This document shows positions 31,750 through 35,516 of a DNA stretch of 35,516 nt, piece by piece. Location: NCBI GenBank assembly GCA_002329325.1, contig DCTX01000005.1, positions 1 to 35,516 on the forward strand, given 5' to 3'. The first letter of the stretch is position 1, and each line of letters opens with the position of its first letter. The notes below the pieces were generated by a model. That model had not been told where the DNA came from. It saw only the letters and a program-made list of their open reading frames with translations, and did not search any database. The translations under genes and the position numbers were made by a program. This DNA is from Anaerolineales bacterium UBA1429. Lineage in GTDB: Bacteria; Chloroflexota; Anaerolineae; UBA1429.

Positions 31750-32796
31750 CTATGCGTCCAGGCGCACTTCGCCGCCGGTGCGTGCCGATTCGTAGATGGC
31801 GTCCAGGATGGCCTGAACGTCGAGCACCTGCTCCGGCTCGACGATGCACTGGGCCTCGCCGCGCACGCAGGCGATAAAGTGGGCGATCTCCACATGGTGA
31901 CCGCGCACCTCCACCAGCCCACTGGGCGCGATGTCTACCATGTCGCCGTGCAGGTCTCGGTAGATGCGTAGCGGCGAGAGGGATGCCCCGCCGTGGGTGC
32001 CCAGGATCCGCGTCCCCACATCATTGCCCTCGATGTGGGCCGCCCAGCAGGCCCGCAGGATCAGGCTCGCCCCGTTGGCGAAGCGGATCAGCGCCACGCC
32101 CATGTCGTCCACGTCGAACTTGTCCACGTCCCACAGGCCGCGGGGGGCGGCCACGTCGGTGCGCTTGCCAAAGTGGGCATAGGTGGCGCCCAGCACCGTC
32201 GTCGGCTTGGGGTTGCCCATCAGCCACAGGGCGCGATCCAGGGCATGGACGCCGATGTCTATGAGCGCGCCGCCGCCCTGAAAACGGCTCTGGGTGAACA
32301 CGCCCCAGGTGGGGATGCCCCGCCGCCGCATGTACGTGGCCTCGCCGTAGTAGATCTCGCCCAGGTCGCCGGCCATCACATGGCGGCGCAGGGTCTGCGA
32401 CTCGGTCTCAAAGCGCATGTGGAGGCCCACCTGGAGCAGCTTGCCAGCCTTGCGGGCCGCCGCCACCATCTCGCGGCCCTGGGCCAGGTTCATGGCGATG
32501 GGCTTTTCGCAGAGCACATGGCAGCCCGCCTGCAGGGCCGCGATGGTGGCGTCTCGATGGGCAAAGTTGGGCGTGGTCACCGAGACGGCGTCCAGGCTCT
32601 CCTTGGCCAGCATCTCGCGATAGTCTACATAGGGGCGCGCACCGGGCACGCCCTCGGCCACGGCGGCGGCCCGGCCGGGCACCACGTCGCACAAGGCCGC
32701 GATTTCGACGCCCTCCAGCGCCTGATAGCCGGGGATGTGCTGCGCCGTGGCGATGCCCCCCGTCCCGATCACACCTACCCGAATCGTCTTGCTCAT
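31750..32796 (-). CDS. Gfo/Idh/MocA family oxidoreductase
   Basis: A 348-residue NAD(P)-dependent sugar or inositol dehydrogenase. The Rossmann motif is VGVIGTGGIATAQHIPGY (about residues 7-24). The consensus CEKPIAMN carries the catalytic Lys, and GGALIDIGVHALDRALWLMG is the usual substrate-side helix with Asp and His. The C-terminal alpha/beta domain is complete. The substrate is not evident. GAGGAGAG lies ahead of ATG 32796. A perfect 16-bp palindrome sits 18 bases upstream (32815-32830) and may control this gene and those below it. It is transcribed with the sulfatase, the peptidase-like gene and the Ldh2-type gene. Confidence 0.93.
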   Translation of the reverse strand: MSKTIRVGVIGTGGIATAQHIPGYQALEGVEIAALCDVVPGRAAAVAEGVPGARPYVDYREMLAKESLDAVSVTTPNFAHRDATIAALQAGCHVLCEKPIAMNLAQGREMVAAARKAGKLLQVGLHMRFETESQTLRRHVMAGDLGEIYYGEATYMRRRGIPTWGVFTQSRFQGGGALIDIGVHALDRALWLMGNPKPTTVLGATYAHFGKRTDVAAPRGLWDVDKFDVDDMGVALIRFANGASLILRACWAAHIEGNDVGTRILGTHGGASLSPLRIYRDLHGDMVDIAPSGLVEVRGHHVEIAHFIACVRGEAQCIVEPEQVLDVQAILDAIYESARTGGEVRLDA

Positions 32797-32814
32797 GCTG
32801 ACTCTCCTCACGCT

Positions 32815-32830
32815 ATACAAGATCTTGTAT
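32815..32830. promoter_or_regulatory. Perfect 16-bp palindrome, putative operator
   Basis: ATACAAGATCTTGTAT is AT-rich in a very GC-rich setting and perfectly symmetric. It lies 18 bases before the Gfo/Idh start and 55 bases after the ggt stop, so it could regulate an internal start of the operon. The TTGTAT/ATACAA half-sites resemble those of GntR/FadR-type regulators; no such regulator is in the window. Confidence 0.6.
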
Positions 32831-32885
32831 CGCACCAGGCTGTGCGCCGGGTAGGCTGTGCCCCCGGCGCGAGCCTTTCTGCCTA

Positions 32886-34478
32886 TCAGAAGGCGACGGC
32901 GGCGCCGTCGTTGCGGGGCTCGGCCCCGGCCAGCAGCGCGCCGCTCTCGGGATCCACCTGGATCACCTGCCCCCCGCCATAGTAGCCCTCCACATCGGGG
33001 ATCTGGTGGCCCCGCCCCCGCAGGTCGGGGTACACCTCGGGCGGGAAGTAGGGCTCCATGTGGAACAGGTTGCCGCTCTGGTGCACAAAGCGGGGTGCGT
33101 CCAGGGCCTGCTGCGGCCCCATGCCGTGATCCACGATGTTGCTGAGCACCTGCACATGGCCCTGAGGCTGCACAAAGCCGCCCATCACGCCAAAGCAGAG
33201 GGCTAGGTCGCCTTCGCGGGTGGCCAGGGCCGGGATGATGGTGTGATAGGGGCGCTTGTGGGGCGCGATGCAGTTGGGGTGGCTCGGGTCCAGGGTGAAC
33301 AGGGCGCCCCGGTTCTGCAGCAGGATGCCCGTGCCCGGCGCGGTGATGCCCGAGCCAAAGCCCATGTACAGGCTGTTGATGAAGGAGCAGGCGTTGCCCT
33401 CGCCGTCCACCGCCGCCAGGTAGACGGTGTCCGAGGAGCGCGGTGGCTGCCCCGGCTGGGGCAGGGCGATGGCCTGGTCCAGGCGGATCTCGCCCCGGCG
33501 CTGGCGCGCATACGCCTCGGAGAGCAGACCCTGGACGGGCACGTCGGCCAGCTCGGGATCGGCCACGTAGCGGGCGGCGTCGGTCATGGCCAGCTTGATG
33601 GCCTCCATCTTGAGGTGCAGCGCGTCGGCGTTGGCAAAGCCCATACTCGCCAGATCGTAGCCCTGCAGGATGTTGAGGGCCAGCAGCGCGGCGATGCCCT
33701 GGCCGTTGGGCGGGCACTCCCACACGCGATAGCCGCGATAGTCCGTCGAGATCGGCTCCACCCACGTGGAGGTGTGGTCGGCCAGGTCTTGCAGCGTCAG
33801 CAGTCCCCCCAGCGCGTCCGATGCGGCTACGATGGCATGGGCGATCTCGCCCCGGTAAAGGACGTCGGGGCCCTGCTCGGCCAGCAGGCGCAGGCTGCGG
33901 CCCAGGTCGGGGTTGGCGAAGCGCTGGCCGGGCCGCAGCGGGCGGCCCCCTGGCAGGTAGACCCGCGCCGTCTCCGGGTGGCCCTGGAGCCGCTCGGTGG
34001 CGCGTCCCCACAGGTTGCCGATGTACTCGGAGACGGGAAAGCCCTGCTCGGCATAGGCGATGGCGGGCTGCAGGGCGCGATCCAGCCCCAGCCGGCCAAA
34101 GCGGGCAGCCAGGTCGGCCCAGCCGGCGGGGGCGCCCGGCACGGTCACCGCCAGGATACCCCGCTGGGGGACGGCGTCCAGCCCGCGGGCCGCATAGGCC
34201 TCCGGCGTAGCGGCATAGGGGGCGCGGCCGCTGGCGTTGAGGGCGTACACGCGGCGCTCCTTGGCCCAGTACACCAGGACAAAGGCATCGCCGCCCATGC
34301 CGGTGCTCATGGGCTCGACCACGTTGAGGGTCGCGGCGGTGGCCAGGGCGGCGTCAATGGCGTTGCCGCCCGCCAGCAACATGCGCAGCCCCGCCTGGGC
34401 CGCCAGGGGCTGGCTGGTGGCGACGGCGCCGTTGAACCCGGCGACCACGGAACGTCGCGCTGCGTTGGTCTTCTGCAT
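32886..34478 (-). CDS. Gamma-glutamyltransferase family protein (YwrD-like)
   Basis: A 530-residue Ntn-hydrolase that cleaves gamma-glutamyl bonds. It carries GNAIDAALATAATLNVVEPMSTGMGGDAFVLVY in the large part. The autoprocessing Thr is T351 in SSDTVYLAAVDGEGNACSFINSLY, which would begin the small subunit, with GSGITAPGTGILLQNRGALF, PYHTIIPAL and FGVMGGFVQPQGHVQ as typical small-subunit blocks. There is no signal peptide, so it is likely cytoplasmic, more like the YwrD/HpxW group than secreted GGT. Which substrate is hydrolysed is unknown. The ATG at 34478 has AGGAG 6 bases upstream. It precedes the Gfo/Idh gene by 89 bp. Confidence 0.9.
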   Translation of the reverse strand: MQKTNAARRSVVAGFNGAVATSQPLAAQAGLRMLLAGGNAIDAALATAATLNVVEPMSTGMGGDAFVLVYWAKERRVYALNASGRAPYAATPEAYAARGLDAVPQRGILAVTVPGAPAGWADLAARFGRLGLDRALQPAIAYAEQGFPVSEYIGNLWGRATERLQGHPETARVYLPGGRPLRPGQRFANPDLGRSLRLLAEQGPDVLYRGEIAHAIVAASDALGGLLTLQDLADHTSTWVEPISTDYRGYRVWECPPNGQGIAALLALNILQGYDLASMGFANADALHLKMEAIKLAMTDAARYVADPELADVPVQGLLSEAYARQRRGEIRLDQAIALPQPGQPPRSSDTVYLAAVDGEGNACSFINSLYMGFGSGITAPGTGILLQNRGALFTLDPSHPNCIAPHKRPYHTIIPALATREGDLALCFGVMGGFVQPQGHVQVLSNIVDHGMGPQQALDAPRFVHQSGNLFHMEPYFPPEVYPDLRGRGHQIPDVEGYYGGGQVIQVDPESGALLAGAEPRNDGAAVAF

Positions 34479-34512
34479 ATTGGCTCCTGTTCTGTGCAGT
34501 TTGTGGGTGACA

Positions 34513-34538
34513 GCCCTCACCCCGGCGCATCTTGGATA
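34513..34538. repeat. 26-bp mini-unit of the REP-like repeat
   Basis: It begins GCCCTCACCCC, the left end of the long repeat, and continues at once into GGCGCATCTTGGATA, which resembles the spacer between repeats. It abuts repeat copy A and is identical to 35297-35322. It looks like a unit whose roughly 87-bp body was deleted. Confidence 0.75.
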
Positions 34539-34628
34539 GCCCTCACCCCTCCCTCCCCCTTTCTCCCGCTTGCGGGAGAGGGGGCGCAGATGCGCGCGTA
34601 CTGACGCTACGCCCGTGGGGGTGAGGGC
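34539..34628. repeat. REP-like palindromic repeat, copy A (90 bp)
   Basis: Starts GCCCTCACCCC and ends GGGGTGAGGGC, so the ends are inverted repeats of about 11 bp. Inside lies the hairpin CTCCCGC-TT-GCGGGAG extended by C/G runs, then GGCGCAGATGCGCGCG and CTACGCCCGTGGG. Five copies lie in this corner of the window. Confidence 0.9.
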
Positions 34629-34650
34629 GACCCCGACACGTCTCGACGTG

Positions 34651-34738
34651 GCCCCCATTCCCCCATCCCTTTCTCCCACTGGCGGGAGAGGGGGCGCAGA
34701 TGCGCGCGTATTGGCGCAACGCCCGTGGGGGTGAAGGC
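34651..34738. repeat. REP-like palindromic repeat, copy B (88 bp, left end decayed)
   Basis: Same layout as copy A, but the left end reads GCCCCCATT and the right end GTGAAGGC, and the central hairpin is CTCCCACTGGCGGGAG. Both arms are degenerate. It is separated from A by a 22-bp spacer starting GACCCCG. Confidence 0.85.
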
Positions 34739-34759
34739 GACCCCGGCGGACCTTGCATG

Positions 34760-34846
34760 GCCCTCACCCCCCATCCCTTTCTCCCGCGAGCGGGATAGGG
34801 GGCGCAGACGCGCGCGTATTGACGCTACGCCCGTGGGGGTGAGGGC
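34760..34846. repeat. REP-like palindromic repeat, copy C (87 bp), overlapping a nuclease gene
   Basis: GCCCTCACC to GTGAGGGC with the central hairpin CTCCCGCGAGCGGGAT. Separated from B by a 21-bp spacer. Almost the whole copy is read as the last codons and stop codon of the DUF559 gene on the minus strand. Confidence 0.9.
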
Positions 34847-35216
34847 GACGGGATGGCGTCTGCTCGTCTTGGCTCTCTCGTACAATGGTGGCGATCCGTT
34901 GCGTGGTCTCCTCCAGGCGCAGGAACACGTCATCGTTGCTGAGACGCAGGACGCGGATCCCCTTGGCGGCGAGGAGCGCGTCGCGGGCGGCGTCAGCCGT
35001 GCGCTGCTGCATGTGTACCGGCCCGTCCACCTCGATGGCCAGCCTTGCCGCCGGGCAGTAGAAGTCCAGGATGCAGCCGCCTATGGCATGCTGGCGCCTG
35101 AACTTGACGCCGGCGATCTGCCTGCCTCGCAGTCGCTCCCAAAGCCTCGTCTCGGCAGGCGTTATGTGTCGCCGCAAGTGGCGAGCGGTCGCCTGCATCC
35201 CTAAGGATGTGCGCAT
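34764..35216 (-). CDS. DUF559/Vsr-like endonuclease-domain protein embedded in the repeat array
   Basis: About 150 residues. The core HITPAETRLWERLRGRQIAGVKFRRQHAIGGCILDFYCPAARLAIEVDGPVH is the DUF559 domain of the PD-(D/E)XK/Vsr-like nuclease superfamily; Glu of PAE, Asp of LDFYC and Glu of IEVDG are the likely active-site acids. Then come LLAAKGIRVLRLSNDDVF and LEETTQRIATIV, the usual end of the domain. The last 25 or so residues (PHPHGRSVNTRASAPPIPL...) and the stop codon come from repeat copy C. The start is uncertain: ATG 35216, ATG 35198, or GTG 35252 (with GAGG 9 bases upstream). Flanking repeats on both sides suggest a mobile or repeat-linked gene. Confidence 0.8.
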   Translation of the reverse strand: MRTSLGMQATARHLRRHITPAETRLWERLRGRQIAGVKFRRQHAIGGCILDFYCPAARLAIEVDGPVHMQQRTADAARDALLAAKGIRVLRLSNDDVFLRLEETTQRIATIVRESQDEQTPSRRPHPHGRSVNTRASAPPIPLAGERDGG

Positions 35217-35270
35217 ACGGCGTCGCGCAGGTGATACTCGGGATTTCCGCACTTGCACTTACCTCGCATG

Positions 35271-35296
35271 GCCCTCACCCCGGTGCGTCTCGCATG
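35271..35296. repeat. 26-bp mini-unit, variant
   Basis: Begins GCCCTCACCCCGG and ends TCTCGCATG; it differs from the two identical mini-units at several positions. It directly precedes a second mini-unit and lies just outside the nuclease gene. Confidence 0.7.
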
Positions 35297-35322
35297 GCCC
35301 TCACCCCGGCGCATCTTGGATA
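35297..35322. repeat. 26-bp mini-unit, identical to 34513-34538
   Basis: Identical over 26 bases to the unit ahead of copy A, and likewise abuts a full-length repeat (copy D). The shared context suggests that a mini-unit plus a full repeat was duplicated as a block. Confidence 0.75.
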
Positions 35323-35408
35323 GCCCTCACCCCCCTCCCCCTCTCCCGCTTGCGGGAGAGGGGGCGCAGACGCGCGCGTATTGACGCTACGCCCGTGGGG
35401 GTGAGGGC
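35323..35408. repeat. REP-like palindromic repeat, copy D (86 bp)
   Basis: GCCCTCACCCCCCTCCCCCTCTCCCGC to GTGAGGGC; the best-preserved copy, with the perfect hairpin CCCCCTCTCCCGC-TT-GCGGGAGAGGGGG in the middle. Confidence 0.9.
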
Positions 35409-35429
35409 GACCCCGGCGCACCTCACATG

Positions 35430-35516
35430 GCCCTCATCCCCCATCCCCCTCTCCCGCTTGCGGGAGAGGGGGCGCAGATGGCCTCGTATTGGCGCTACGC
35501 CCGTGGGGGTGAGGGC
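35430..35516. repeat. REP-like palindromic repeat, copy E (87 bp, ends at the window edge)
   Basis: GCCCTCATC to GTGAGGGC. Internally GATGGCCTCGTATTGGCG replaces the usual GATGCGCGCGTATTGACG. Spacer D-E is 21 bp, starting GACCCCGGCG and ending CATG, as between B and C. The array may continue past the window. Confidence 0.9.

Noticed and set aside
33243..34604. Plus-strand ORF opposite the gamma-glutamyltransferase gene
   Set aside because: Antisense shadow of a full-length, motif-complete enzyme.
34539..35516. CRISPR-like array
   Set aside because: Units are long (86-90 bp) and palindromic, spacers are nearly identical rather than unique, and no cas gene is present.

Overview
The window is GC-rich, densely coded bacterial chromosome. 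I place it most probably in the Chloroflexota (Anaerolineae-like). This is inference from gene content: a Pro/Thr-rich tail on a YbbR protein, a zinc-ribbon/TPR protein behind a GrpE-like gene, CarD, a Gram-positive-style T-box, and LacI with PhnCDE and many sugar-catabolic genes. No rRNA or tRNA gene was seen. Housekeeping promoters are clear, with many TTGACN-16/17-TANNNT matches upstream of operons.

Left third (1-14414), mostly housekeeping. On the minus strand lie carD, a PHP-domain hydrolase and the 5' part of mutS (cut by the window edge). Next is a minus-strand pair, an archaeal-type IMP cyclohydrolase (PurO) and a uroporphyrinogen-decarboxylase-family enzyme. Divergent from that pair, on the plus strand, are a GrpE-like protein, a zinc-ribbon/TPR tail-anchored protein, and serS behind a serine T-box leader. 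Converging on serS is a long minus-strand operon: membrane protein, membrane-anchored methyltransferase, argF, cdaA, ybbR, der. It combines c-di-AMP synthesis and its regulator with arginine synthesis and ribosome assembly. A small zinc-ribbon cold-shock protein precedes it.

Middle (14728-28406), accessory and transport. There is a secreted Cys-rich protein of unknown function, a mannonate-dehydratase-like TIM barrel with its own promoter, an acyltransferase-3 membrane protein, and a LacI regulator followed by an enolase-superfamily sugar-acid dehydratase-like enzyme. Divergent from lacI is a PhnD-PhnC-PhnE ABC transporter, followed by a GT-C-type membrane glycosyltransferase and a GH42 beta-galactosidase. 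A perfect 22-bp palindrome with a central CG sits on the predicted lacI transcription start and looks like an autoregulatory operator.

Right third (28495-34478), a minus-strand catabolic operon: gamma-glutamyltransferase-like enzyme, Gfo/Idh/MocA oxidoreductase, type I sulfatase, a papain-like putative cysteine peptidase and a malate/L-lactate-dehydrogenase-family oxidoreductase. A perfect 16-bp palindrome precedes the oxidoreductase gene.

Right end (34513-35516): an array of at least five 86-90-bp REP-like palindromic repeats with about 21-bp spacers and three 26-bp collapsed mini-units. A small DUF559/Vsr-like endonuclease gene is embedded in the array, and its 3' end and stop codon are supplied by one repeat. 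This nuclease-in-repeat arrangement is the most unusual structure in the window and may be a mobile or repeat-propagating element.
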